A program made the position numbers and the translations under genes. From positions 145,974,121-146,038,120 of the forward strand of contig NC_135504.1 of NCBI RefSeq assembly GCF_052857255.1: 64,000 nucleotides of DNA. The letters are read 5' to 3'. Shown piece after piece: positions 1-11,600 of the stretch. Each line of letters opens with the position of its first letter. Position 1 is the first letter of the stretch. The DNA is from Amblyomma americanum (lineage: Eukaryota; Arthropoda; Arachnida; Ixodida; Ixodidae). The notes below the pieces were generated by a model. That model had not been told where the DNA came from. It saw only the letters and a list, made by a program, of their open reading frames with translations, and made no database searches.

Positions 1-10
1 TCGTTGTATT

Positions 11-139
11 AAGCAAGAATACATGCTTTTCGCGCAGTTAAAAGAGAAAAAGTTTTGACGCGTATCAGAGGAACACTTGTAAAACCGATGTGTTGTGATT
101 TAGCTCGTTTCGGTCTAAAACAGCTTGTTTCGCTGTATT
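11..139 (+). repeat. representative clade A monomer
   Basis: One complete 129-bp unit, from AAGCAAG to the base before the next AAGCAAG at 140. Its clade A markers are GTATCAGAGGAACAC in the middle, TGTTGTGATTT about 30 bp later, and AAGCAAG at the start of the following unit. It contains an ACGCGT hexamer at 58..63 that recurs in most units. Hand counting a typical unit gives about 50 G+C of 129 and 8 CpG. This example carries the GTTAAAAG subtype mark in place of the commoner GTTATAAG. Confidence 0.95.
118..130 (+). other. second dyad AAACA-GCT-TGTTT (example)
   Basis: AAACA (118..122) and TGTTT (126..130) are reverse complements around GCT. This lies in nearly every unit because the surrounding block is the best-conserved part of the repeat. 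In the CAACTTG variant (2314..2326) the arms lengthen to AAACAA and TTGTTT around a single C. Confidence 0.7.
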
Positions 140-202
140 AAGCAAGAATACATGCTTTTCGCGCAGTTATTAGAGAAAAAGTTTTGACGAGTATCACGTG
201 GA

Positions 203-210
203 ACAATTGT
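203..210 (+). other. ACAATTGT palindrome in the TTATTAG subtype
   Basis: An exact 8-bp palindrome, found where this subtype reads GTGGAACAATTGTAATACC in place of the usual GGAACACTTGTAAAACC. It replaces the longer dyad, which in this subtype is only partly complementary. It marks one subtype reliably through the left half of the window. Confidence 0.7.
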
Positions 211-579
211 AATACCGATGTGCTGTGATTTGGCTCGTTTCGGTCTAAAACAGCTTGTTTCGTTGTATTAAGCAAGAATACATTCTTTTCGCGCAGTTAT
301 CAGAGAAAAAGTTTTGACGCGTATCAGAGGAACACTTGTAAAACCAATGTGTTCAGATTTACCTCGTTTCGGTCTAAAACAGCTTGTTTCGTTGAACTAA
401 GCACGAATACATGCTTTTCGCGCAGTTATAATTGAAAAAAGTTTTGACGCGTATCAGAGGAACACTTGTAAAACCGATGTGTTGTGATTTAGCTCGTTTC
501 GGTCTAAAACAGCTTGTTTCGCTGTATTAAGCAAGAATACATGCTTTTCGCACAGTTATAAGAGAAATAGTTTTGACGC

Positions 580-594
580 GTGTCACAGGGACAC
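580..594 (+). other. clade B dyad: 5-bp arms, 5-nt loop (example)
   Basis: GTGTC (580..584) and GACAC (590..594) are exact reverse complements around ACAGG. The element is repeated in B-type units across the window. It could form a small hairpin or cruciform, or be a two-fold protein site; the sequence alone cannot tell which. Confidence 0.8.
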
Positions 595-914
595 TGGTAG
601 AACTGATGTGTTCAGATTTAGCTCGTTTCGGTCTAAAACAGCTTGTTTCGTCGTATTAAGCACGAATACATGCTTTTCGCGCAGTTATAAGAGAAAAAGT
701 CTAGACGCGTATTAGAGGAACACTTGTAAAACCGATGTGTTGTGATTTAGCTCGTTTCGGTCTAAAACAGCTTGTTTCGTTGTATTAAGCAAGAATACAT
801 GCTTTCGCGCAGTTATAAGAGAAAAAGTTTTGACGCGTATCAGAGGAACACTTGTAAAACCGATGTGTTGTGATTTAGCTCGTTTCGGTCTAAAACAGCT
901 TGTTTCGCTGTATT

Positions 915-1043
915 AAGCAAGAATACATGCTTTTCGCGCAGTTATAAGAGAAAAAGTTTTGACGCGTGTCACAGGGACACTTGTAAAACCGATGTGTTCA
1001 GATTTAGCTCGTTTCGGTCTAAAACAGCTTGTTTCGTTGTATT
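915..1043 (+). repeat. representative clade B monomer
   Basis: One 129-bp unit showing the second basic clade: GTGTCACAGGGACAC in the middle, then TGTTCAGATTT, and the next unit starts AAGCACG instead of AAGCAAG. The three marks travel together through most of the window, so they define a haplotype rather than independent point changes. In the forward frame that stays open through B units, the A-type TTG TGA becomes TTC AGA, which removes a stop codon. This explains why short open frames cluster where B units adjoin. Confidence 0.93.
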
Positions 1044-1608
1044 AAGCACGAATACATGCTTTTCGCGCAGTTATAAGAGAAAAAGTTTAGACGCGTATCA
1101 GAGGAACACTTGTAAAACCGATGTGTTGTGATTTAGCTCGTTTCGGTCTAAAACAGCTTGCTTCGTTGTATTAAGCAAGAATACATGCTTTTCGCGCAGT
1201 TATGAGAGAAAAAGATTTGACGCGTATCAGATTACCTCTTGTAAAGCCGATGTGTTGTGATTTAGCTCGTTTCGGTCTAAAACAGCTTGTTTCGCTGTAT
1301 TAAGCAAGAATACATGCTTTTCGCGCAGTTATAAGAGAAAAAGTTTTAAAGGCATGTCACAGGGACACTTGTAAAACCGATGTGTTCAGATTTACCCCGT
1401 TTCGGTCTAAAACAGCTTGTTTCGTTAGACTAAGCACGAATACATGCTTTTCGCGCAGTGATAAGAGAAAAAAGTTTTGACGCGTATCAGAGGAGCACTT
1501 GTAAAACCGATGTGTTGTGATTTAGCTCGTTTCGGTCTAAAACAGCTTGTTTCACTGTAATAAGCAAGAATACGTGCTTTTCGCGCAGTTATAAGAGAAA
1601 AAGTTTTG

Positions 1609-1631
1609 ACGCGTGTCACAGGGACACGTGT
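1609..1631 (+). other. extended dyad in the ACGTGC/AGATCTAGC subtype
   Basis: Where the segment continues ACACGTGTAAA instead of ACACTTGTAAA, the arms lengthen to nine positions: 1609..1617 with 1623..1631, loop 1618..1622. Eight are Watson-Crick pairs and one is a G-T wobble (1611 with 1629). This is the strongest dyad I found in the unit. It recurs in each copy of this subtype, for example near 5612, 6390, 7553 and 12,460. Confidence 0.8.
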
Positions 1632-2599
1632 AAAACCGACGTGTTCAGATCTAGCTCGTTTCGGTCTAAAACAGCTTGATTCGTTGTATTAAGCACGAAT
1701 ACATGCTTTTCGCGCAGTTATAGAAGAAAAACTTTTGACGCGTATTAGAGAGACACTTGTAAAACCGATGTGTTCAGATTTAGCTCATCTCGGTCTAAAA
1801 CAGCTTGTTTCGTTGTATTAAGCACGAATACATGCTTTTCGCGCAGTTATAAGAGAAAAAGTTTTGACGAATATCACGTGGACACTTGTAAAACCGATGT
1901 GTTGTGATTTAGCTTGTTTCGGTCTAAAACAGCTTGTTTCTCTGTATTAAGCAAGAATACATGCTTTTCGCGCAGGTATAAGAGAAAAAGTTTTGACGCG
2001 TGTCACAGGCACACTTGTAAAACCGATGTGTTGTGATTTAGCTCGTTTCGGTCTAAAACAGGTTGTTTCGTTGTATTAAGCAAGAATACATGCTTTTCGC
2101 GCAGTTATAAGAGAAACAGTTTTGACGCGTATCAGAGGAACACTTGTAAAACCGATGTGTTGTGATTTAGCTCGTTTCGGTCTAAAACAGCTTGTTTCGC
2201 TGTATTAAGCAAGAATACATGCTTTTCGCACAGTTATAAGAGAAAAAGTTTTGACGCGTGTCACAGGGACACTTGTAAAACCGATGTGTTCAAATTTAGC
2301 TCGTTTCGGTCTAAAACAACTTGTTTCGTTGTATTAAGCACGAATACATGCTTTTCGCGCAGTTATAAGAGAAAAAAGTTTTGACGTGTATCAGAGGAAG
2401 ACTTGTAAAACCGATGCGTTGTGATTTAGCTGGTTTTGGTCTAAAACAGCTTGTTTCGCTGTATTAAGCAAGAATACGTGCTTTTCGCGCAGTTATAAGA
2501 GAAAAAGTTTTGACGCGTGTCACAGGGACACTTGTAAAACCGATGTGTTCAGATCTAGCTCGTTTTGGTGTAAAACAGCTTGTTTCGTTCTATTAAGCA

Positions 2600-5500
2600 C
2601 GAATACATGCTTTTCGCGCAGTTATAAGAGAAAAAGTTTAGACGCGTATCAGAGGAACACTTGTAAAACCGATGTGTTGTGATTTAGCTCGTTTCGGTCT
2701 AAAACAGCTTGTTTCGATGTATTAAGCAAGAATACATGCTTTTCGCGCAGTTAAAAGAGAAAAAATTTTGACGCGTATCAGAGGAACACTTGTAAAACCG
2801 ATGTGTTGTGATTTAGCTCGTTTCGGTCTAAAACAGCTTGTTTCGCTGTATTAAGCAAGAATACATGCTTTTCGCGCAGTTATTAGAGAAAAAGTTTTGA
2901 CGAGTATCACGTGGAACAATTGTAATATCGATGTGTTGTGATTTGGCTCGTTTCGGTCTAAAACAGCTTGTTTCGTTGTATTAAGCAAGAATACATTCTT
3001 TTCGCGCAGTTATCAGAGAAAAAGTTTTGACGCGTATCAGAGGAACACTTGTAAAACCGATGTGTTGTGATTTAACTCGTTTCGGTCTAAAACAGCTTGT
3101 TTCGCTGTAGTAAGCAAGAATACATGCTTTTCGCGCAGTTATAATTGAAAAAAGTTTTGACGCGTATCAGAGGAAAACTTGTAAAACCGATGTGTTGTGA
3201 TTTAGCTCGTTTTGGTGTAAAACAGCTTGTTTTGTTGTAATAAGCACGAATACATGCTTTTCGCGCAGTTATAAGAGAAAAAGTTTAGACGCGTATCAGA
3301 GGAACACTTGTAAAACCGATGTGTTGTGATTTAGCTCGTTTCGGTCTAAAACAGCTTGTTTCGTTGTATTAAGCAAGAATACATGCTTTTCGCGCAGTTA
3401 AAAGAGAAAAAGTTTTGACGCGTATCAGAGGAACACTTGTAAAACCGATGTGTTGTGATTTAGCTCGTTTCGGTCTAAAACAGCTTGTTTCGCTGTATTA
3501 AGCAAGAATACGTGCTTTTCGCGCAGTTATAAGAGAAAAAGTTTTGACGCGTGTCACAGGGACACTTGTAAAACCGATGTGTTCAGATTTAGCTCGTTTC
3601 GGTCTAAAACAGCTTGTTTAGTTGTATTAAGCACGAATACATGCTTTTCGCGCAGTTATAAGAGAAAAAGTTTAGACGCGTATCAGAGGAACACTTGTAA
3701 AACCGATGTGTTGTGATTTAGCTCGTTTCGGTCTAAAACAGCTTGCTTCGTTGTATTAAGCAAGAATACATGCTTTTCGCGCAGTTAAAAGAGAAAAAGT
3801 TTTCACGCGTATCAGAGGAACACTTGTAAAACCGATGTGTTGTGATTTAGCTCGTTTCGGTCTAAAACAGCTTGTTTCGTTGTATTAAGCAAGAATACGT
3901 GCTTTTCGCGCAGTTATAAGAGAAAAAGTTTTGACGCGTGTCGCAGGGACACGTGTAAAACCGACGTGTTCAGATCTAGCTCGTTTCGGTCTAAAACAGC
4001 TTGATTCGTTGTATTAAGCACGAATACATGCTTTTCGCGCAGTTATAAGAGACAAAGTTTTGACGAGTATCACGTGGATACTTGTAAAACCGATGCGTTC
4101 AGATACAACTCGTTTCGGTCTAAAACAGCTTGTTTCGTTTTATTAAGCACGAATAAATGCTTTTCGCGCAGTTATAAGAGAAAAAGTTTTGACGCGTATC
4201 AGAGGGACAGTTGTAAAACCGATGTGTTGTGATTTAACTCGTTTCGGTCTAAAACAGCTTGTTTCGTTGTATTAAGCAAGAATACATGCTTTTCGCGCAG
4301 TTAAAAGAGAAAAAGTTTTGACGCGTATCAGAGGAACACTTGTAAAACCGATGTGTTGTGATTTAGCTCGTTTCGGTCTAAAACAGCTTGTTTCGCTGTA
4401 TTAAGCAAGAATACATGCTTTTCGCGCAGTTATTAGAGAAAAAGTTTTGACGAGTATCACGTGGAACAATTGTAATACCGATGTGTTGTGATTTGGCTCG
4501 TTTCGGTCTAAAACAGCTTGTTTCGTTGTATTAAGCAAGAATACATTCTTTTCGCGCAGTTATCAGAGAAAAAGTTTTGACGCGTATCAGAGGAACACTT
4601 GTAAAACCAATGTGTTCAGATTTACCTCGTTTCGGTCTAAAACAGCTTGTTTCGTTGAACTAAGCACGAATACATGCTTTTCGCGCAGTTATAATTGAAA
4701 AAAGTTTTGACGCGTATCAGAGGAACACTTGTAAAACCGATGTGTTGTGATTTAGCTCGTTTCGGTCTAAAACAGCTTGTTTCGGTGTATTAAGCAAGAA
4801 ACCATGCTTTTCGCGCAGTTATAAGAGAAATAGTTTTGACGCGTGTCACAGGGACACTGGTAAAACCGATGTGTTCAGATTTAGCTCGTTTCGGTCTAAA
4901 ACAGCTTGTTTCGTCGTAATAAGCACGAATACATGCTTTTCGCGCAGTTATAAGAGAAAAAGTTTAGACGCGTATCAGAGGAACACTTGTAAAACCGATG
5001 TGTTGTGATTTAGCTCGTTTCGGTCTAAAACAGCTTGTTTCGTTGTATTAAGCAAGAATACATGCTTTTCGCGCAGTTAAAAGAGAAAAAGTTTTGACGC
5101 GTATCAGAGGAACACTTGTAAAACCGATGTGTTGTGATTTAGCTCGTTTCGGTCTAAAACAGCTTGTTTCGCTGTATTGAGCAAGAATACATGCTTTTCG
5201 CGCAGTTATAAGAGAAAAAGTTTTGACGCGTGTCACAGGGACACTTGTAAAACCGATGTGTTCAGATTTATCTCGTTTCGGTCTAAAACAGCTTGTTTCG
5301 TTGTATTAAGCACGAATACATGCTTTTCGCGCAGTTATAAGAGAAAAAGTTTAGACGCGTATCAGAGGAACACTTGTAAAACCGATGTGTTGTGATTTAG
5401 CTCGTTTCGGTCTAAAACAGCTTGCTTCGTTGTATTAAGCAAGAATACATGCTTTTCGCGCAGTGATAAGAGAAAAAAGTTTTGACGCGTATCAGAGCAC

Positions 5501-8500
5501 TTGTAAAACCGATGTGTTGTGATTTAGCTCGTTTCGGTCTAAAACAGCTTGTTTCGCTGTAATAAGCAAGAATACGTGCTTTTCGCGCAGTTATAAGAGA
5601 AAAAGTTTTGACGCGTGTCACAGGGACACGTGTAAAACCGACGTGTTCAGATCTAGCTCGTTTCGGTCTAAAACAGCTTGATTCGTAGTATTAAGCACGA
5701 ATACATGCTTTTCGCGCAGTTATAAGAGAAAAAGTTTTGACGAGTATCACGTGGATACTTGTAAAACCGATGCGTTCAGATACAACTCGTTTCGGTCTAA
5801 AACAGCTTGTTTCGTTTTATTAAGCACGAATACATGCTTTTCGCGCAGTTATAAGAGAAAAAGTTTTGACGCGTATCAGAGGAACACTTGTAAAACCGAT
5901 GTGTTGTGATTTAACTCGTTTCGGTCTAAAACAGCTTGTTTCGCTGTATTAAGCAAGAATACATGCTTTTCGCGCAGTTATAAGAGAAAAAGTTGTGACG
6001 CGTGTCACAGGGACACTTGTAAAACCGATGTGTTCAGATTTAGCTCGTTTCGGTCTAAAACAGCTTGTTTCGTTGTATTAAGCACGAATACATGCTTTTC
6101 GCGCAGGTATAAGAGAAAGAGTTTTAAAGGCATGTCACAGGGACACTTGTAAAACCGATGTGTTCAGATTTACCCCGTTTCGGTCTAAAACAGCTTGTTT
6201 CGTTAGACTATGCACGAATACATGCTTTTCGCGCAGTTATAAGAGAAAAAAGTTTTGACGCGTATCAGAGGAGCACTTGTAAAACCGATGTGTTGTGATT
6301 TAGCTCGTTTCGGTCTAAAACAGCTTGTTTCGCTGTATTAAGCAAGAATACGTGCTTTTCGCGCAGTTATAAGAGAAAAAGTTTTGACGCGTGTCACAGG
6401 GACACGTGTAAAACCGACGTGTTCAGATCTAGCTCGTTTCGGTCTAAAACAGCTTGATTCGTTGTATTAAGCACGAATACATGCTTTTCGCGCAGTTATA
6501 GAAGAAAAACATTTGACGCGTATTAGAGAGACACTTGTAAAACCGATGTGTTCAGATTTAGCTCATCTCGGTCTAAAACAGCTTGTTTCGTTGTATTAAG
6601 CACGAATACATGCTTTTCGCGCAGTTATAAGAGAAAACGTTTTGACGAGTATCACGTGGAACAATTGTAATATCGATGTGTTGTGATTTGGCTCGTTTCG
6701 GTCTAAAACAGCTTGTTTCGTTGTATTAAGCAAGAATACATTCTTTTCGCGCAGTTATCAGAGAAAAAGTTTTGACGCGTATCAGAGGAACACTTGTAAA
6801 ACCGATGTGTTGTGATTTAACTCGTTTCGGTCTAAAACAGCTTGTTTCGCTGTATTAAGCACGAATACATGCTTTTCGCGCAGTTATAGAAGAAAAACAT
6901 TTGACGCGTATTAGAGAGACACTTGTAAAACCGATGTGTTCAGATTTAGCTCATCTCGGTCTAAAACAGCTTGTTTCGTTGTATTAAGCACGAATACATG
7001 CTTTTCGCGCAGTTATAAGAGAAAAAGTTTAGACGCGTATCAGAGGAACACTTGTAAAACCGATGTGTTGTGATTTAGCTCGTTTCGGTTTAAAACAGCT
7101 TGCTTCGTTGTATTAAGCAAGAATACATGCTTTTCGCGCAGTTATAAGAGAAAAAGATTTGACGCGTATCAGAGGAACACTTGTAAAGCCGATGTGTTGT
7201 GATTTAGCTCGTTTCGGTCTAAAACAGCTTGTTTCGCTGTATTAAGCAAGAATACATGCTTTTCGCGCAGTTATAAAAGAAAAAGTTTTAAAGGCATGTC
7301 AAAGGGACACTTGTAAAACCGATGTGTTCAGATTTACCCCGTTTCGGTCTAAAACAGCTTGTTTCGTTAGACTAAGCACGAATACATGCTTTTCGCGCAG
7401 TTATAACAGAAAAAAGTTTTGACGCGTATCAGAGGAACACTTGTAAAACCGATGTGTTTTGATTTAGCTCGTTTCGGTCTAAAACAGCTTGTTTCGCTGT
7501 ATTAAGCAAGAATACGTGCTTTTCGCGCAGTTATAAGAGAAAAAGTTTTGACGCGTGTCACAGGGACACGTGTAAAACCGACGTGTTCAGATCTAGCTCG
7601 TTTCGGTCTAAAACAGCTTGATTCGTTGTATTAAGCACGAATACATGCTTTTCGCGCAGTTATAAGAGACAAAGTTTTGACGAGTATCACGTGGATACTT
7701 GTAAAACCGATGCGTTCAGATACAACTCGTTTCGGTCTAAAACAGCTTGTTTCGTTTTATTAAGCACGAATAAATGCTTTTCGCGCAGTTATAAGAGAAA
7801 AAGTTTTGACGCGTATCAGAGGAACAGTTGTAAAACCGATGTGTTGTGATTTAACTCGTTTCGGTCTAAAACAGCTTGTTTCGTTGTATTAAGCAAGAAT
7901 ACATGCTTTTCGCGCAGTTAAAAGAGAAAAAGTTTTGACGCGTATCAGAGGAACACTTGTAAAACCGATGTGTTGTGATTTAGCTCGTTTCGGTCTAAAA
8001 CAGCTTGTTTCGCTGTATTAAGCAAGAATACATGCTTTTCGCGCAGTTATTAGAGAAAAAGTTTTGACGAGTATCACGTGGAACAATTGTAATACCGATG
8101 TGTTGTGATTTGGCTCCTTTCGGTCTAAAACAGCTTGTTTCGTTGTATTAAGCAAGAATACATTCTTTTCGCGCAGTTATAAGAGAAATAGTTTTGACGC
8201 GTGTCACAGGGACACTGGTAAAACCGATGTGTTCAGATTTAGCTCGTTTCGGTCTAAAACAGCTTGTTTCGTCGTAATAAGCACGAATACATGCTTTTCG
8301 CGCAGTTATAAGAGAAAAAGTTTAGACGCGTATCAGAGGAACACTTGTAAAACCGATGTGTTGTGATTTAGCTCGTTTCGGTCTAAAACAGCTTGTTTCG
8401 TTGTATTAAGCAAGAATACATGCTTTTCGCGCAGTTAAAAGAGAAAAAGTTTTGACGCGTATCAGAAAAACACTTGTAAAACCGATGTGTTGTGATTTAG

Positions 8501-8670
8501 CTCGTTTCGGTCTAAAACAGCTTGTTTCGCTGTATTAAGCAAGAATACATGCTTTTCGCGCAGTTATAAGAGAAAAAGTTTTGACGCGTGTCACAGGGAC
8601 ACTTGTAAAACCGATGTGTTCAGATTTAGCTCGTTTCGGTCTAAAACAGCTTGTTTCGTTGTATTAAGCA
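2600..8670 (+). repeat. 6.07-kb segmental block, first copy
   Basis: Sequence from about 2600 to 7015 reappears 6071 bp downstream; for example 2701 aligns with 8772, and 5941 with 12012. Shared rare marks support common descent rather than general family similarity: GTTTCGATG units, AGTTGTGACG, a 3-bp deletion giving CAGAGCACTTG, and TATGCACG in place of AAGCACG. After a 1-bp deletion near 12,274 the offset becomes 6070. From about 7015 the match continues at offset 6458, so the second copy carries about 388 bp (3 units) more. Confidence 0.85.
4064..4084 (+). other. variant dyad GTATC/GATAC around ACGTG
   Basis: Arms 4064..4071 and 4077..4084 pair at eight positions, seven Watson-Crick and one G-T, around loop ACGTG. 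Relative to clade B, both arms have changed (GTGTC to GTATC and GACAC to GATAC) so pairing is kept. The central CACGTG (4071..4076) is itself a palindrome, and 4069..4076 reads ATCACGTG. Repeated in the other units of this subtype, for example near 5747, 7680 and 10,135. Confidence 0.8.
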
Positions 8671-11600
8671 CGAATACATGCTTTTCGCGCAGTTATAAGA
8701 GAAAAAGTTTAGACGCGTATCAGAGGAACACTTGTAAAACCGATGTGTTGTGATTTAGCTCGTTTCGGTCTAAAACAGCTTGTTTCGATGTATTAAGCAA
8801 GAATACATGCTTTTCGCGCAGTTAAAAGAGAAAAAGTTTTGACGCGTATCAGAGGAACACTTGTAAAACCGATGTGTTGTGATTTAGCTCGTTTCGGTCT
8901 AAAACAGCTTGTTTCGCTGTATTAAGCAAGAATACATGCTTTTCGCGCAGTTATTAGAGAAAAAGTTTTGACGAGTATCACGTGGAACAATTGTAATATC
9001 GATGTGTTGTGATTTGGCTCGTTTCGGTCTAAAACAGCTTGTTTCGTTGTATTAAGCAAGAATACATTCTTTTCGCGCAGTTATCAGAGAAAAAGTTTTG
9101 ACGCGTATCAGAGGAACACTTGTAAAACCGATGTGTTGTGATTTAACTCGTTTCGGTCTAAAACAGCTTGTTTCGCTGTAGTAAGCAAGAATACATGCTT
9201 TTCGCGCAGTTATAATTGAAAAAAGTTTTGACGCGTATCAGAGGAAAACTTGTAAAACCGATGTGTTGTGATTTAGCTCGTTTTGGTGTAAAACAGCTTG
9301 TTTCGTTGTAATAAGCACGAATACATGCTTTTCGCGCAGTTATAAGAGAAAAAGTTTAGACGCGTATCAGAGGAACACTTGTAAAACCGATGTGTTGTGA
9401 TTTAGCTCGTTTCGGTCTAAAACAGCTTGTTTCGTTGTATTAAGCAAGAATACATGCTTTTCGCGCAGTTAAAAGAGAAAAAGTTTTGACGCGTATCAGA
9501 GGAACACTTGTAAAACCGATGTGTTGTGATTTAGCTCGTTTCGGTCTAAAACAGCTTGTTTCGCTGTATTAAGCAAGAATACGTGCTTTTCGCGCAGTTA
9601 TAAGAGAAAAAGTTTTGACGCGTGTCACAGGGACACTTGTAAAACCGATGTGTTCAGATTTAGCTCGTTTCGGTCTAAAACAGCTTGTTTAGTTGTATTA
9701 AGCACGAATACATGCTTTTCGCGCAGTTATAAGAGAAAAAGTTTAGACGCGTATCAGAGGAACACTTGTAAAACCGATGTGTTGTGATTTAGCTCGTTTC
9801 GGTCTAAAACAGCTTGCTTCGTTGTATTAAGCAAGAATACATGCTTTTCGCGCAGTTAAAAGAGAAAAAGTTTTCACGCGTATCAGAGGAACACTTGTAA
9901 AACCGATGTGTTGTGATTTAGCTCGTTTCGGTCTAAAACAGCTTGTTTCGTTGTATTAAGCAAGAATACGTGCTTTTCGCGCAGTTATAAGAGAAAAAGT
10001 TTTGACGCGTGTCGCAGGGACACGTGTAAAACCGACGTGTTCAGATCTAGCTCGTTTCGGTCTAAAACAGCTTGATTCGTTGTATTAAGCACGAATACAT
10101 GCTTTTCGCGCAGTTATAAGAGACAAAGTTTTGACGAGTATCACGTGGATACTTGTAAAACCGATGCGTTCAGATACAACTCGTTTCGGTCTAAAACAGC
10201 TTGTTTCGTTTTATTAAGCACGAATAAATGCTTTTCGCGCAGTTATAAGAGAAAAAGTTTTGACGCGTATCAGAGGAACAGTTGTAAAACCGATGTGTTG
10301 TGATTTAACTCGTTTCGGTCTAAAACAGCTTGTTTCGTTGTATTAAGCAAGAATACATGCTTTTCGCGCAGTTAAAAGAGAAAAAGTTTTGACGCGTATC
10401 AGAGGAACACTTGTAAAACCGATGTGTTGTGATTTAGCTCGTTTCGGTCTAAAACAGCTTGTTTCGCTGTATTAAGCAAGAATACATGCTTTTCGCGCAG
10501 TTATTAGAGAAAAAGTTTTGACGAGTATCACGTGGAACAATTGTAATACCGATGTGTTGTGATTTGGCTCGTTTCGGTCTAAAACAGCTTGTTTCGTTGT
10601 ATTAAGCAAGAATACATTCTTTTCGCGCAGTTATCAGAGAAAAAGTTTTGACGCGTATCAGAGGAACACTTGTAAAACCAATGTGTTCAGATTTACCTCG
10701 TTTCGGTCTAAAACAGCTTGTTTCGTTGAACTAAGCACGAATACATGCTTTTCGCGCAGTTATAATTGAAAAAAGTTTTGACGCGTATCAGAGGAACACT
10801 TGTAAAACCGATGTGTTGTGATTTAGCTCGTTCCGGTCTAAAACAGCTTGTTTCGGTGTATTAAGCAAGAAACCATGCTTTTCGCGCAGTTATAAGAGAA
10901 ATAGTTTTGACGCGTGTCACAGGGACACTGGTAAAACCGATGTGTTCAGATTTAGCTCGTTTCGGTCTAAAACAGCTTGTTTCGTCGTAATAAGCACGAA
11001 TACATGCTTTTCGCGCAGTTATAAGAGAAAAAGTTTAGACGCGTATCAGAGGAACACTTGTAAAACCGATGTGTTGTGATTTAGCTCGTTTCGGTCTAAA
11101 ACAGCTTGTTTCGTTGTATTAAGCAAGAATACATGCTTTTCGCGCAGTTAAAAGAGAAAAAGTTTTGACGCGTATCAGAGGAACACTTGTAAAACCGATG
11201 TGTTGTGATTTAGCTCGTTTCGGTCTAAAACAGCTTGTTTCGCTGTATTGAGCAAGAATACATGCTTTTCGCGCAGTTATAAGAGAAAAAGTTTTGACGC
11301 GTGTCACAGGGACACTTGTAAAACCGATGTGTTCAGATTTATCTCGTTTCGGTCTAAAACAGCTTGTTTCGTTGTATTAAGCACGAATACATGCTTTTCG
11401 CGCAGTTATAAGAGAAAAAGTTTAGACGCGTATCAGAGGAACACTTGTAAAACCGATGTGTTGTGATTTAGCTCGTTTCGGTCTAAAACAGCTTGCTTCG
11501 TTGTATTAAGCAAGAATACATGCTTTTCGCGCAGTGATAAGAGAAAAAAGTTTTGACGCGTATCAGAGCACTTGTAAAACCGATGTGTTGTGATTTAGCT

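Larger units (their letters stand above)
1..2722 (+). repeat. HOR-like run of about 21 distinct monomer subtypes
   Basis: Successive units are individually distinguishable. Markers in order include GTTAAAAG, then TTATTAG with a CACGTG segment, ACATTC with TTATCAG, TTATAATTG, a GTCGTATT ending, AGTTTAGACGCG, AGATTTGACG, TTTTAAAGGCATG, ACGTGC with AGATCTAGC, TTATAGAAG, GACGAATATCACG, CACAGGCACAC, CGCACAG, GATGCGTTG with AGCTGG, and GTTTTGGTG. The GTTAAAAG type then returns at about 2723. The part 1340..3480 recurs at about 15,934..18,075 and again near 22,780..24,920 with rare marks shared, such as TTTCTCTG and AAACAGGTTG. Confidence 0.8.

Noticed and set aside
58..63. ACGCGT as an MCB promoter element
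   Set aside because: It recurs in most units as part of the repeat and has no associated gene; it is useful only as a periodic restriction (MluI) landmark.
129..145. CENP-B-box-like segment (TTCG, four bases, A, two bases, then AAGC)
   Set aside because: The first half has the TTCG and A of the mammalian box at correct spacing, but the essential CGGG is replaced by AAGC in this and in every variant I looked at. About six of nine key bases match, too weak for a claim.
104..161. Ancestral 20-bp subrepeat (TTTCG at about 108, 128 and 157 of the unit)
   Set aside because: Only about 10 of 20 bases agree between the first two segments beyond the TTTCG core, and the third spacing differs, so internal duplication of the unit is not supported.
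4069..4076. Budding-yeast point centromere based on ATCACGTG
   Set aside because: No CDEIII-like partner or AT-rich CDEII is present, and the motif lies in a multi-unit satellite.
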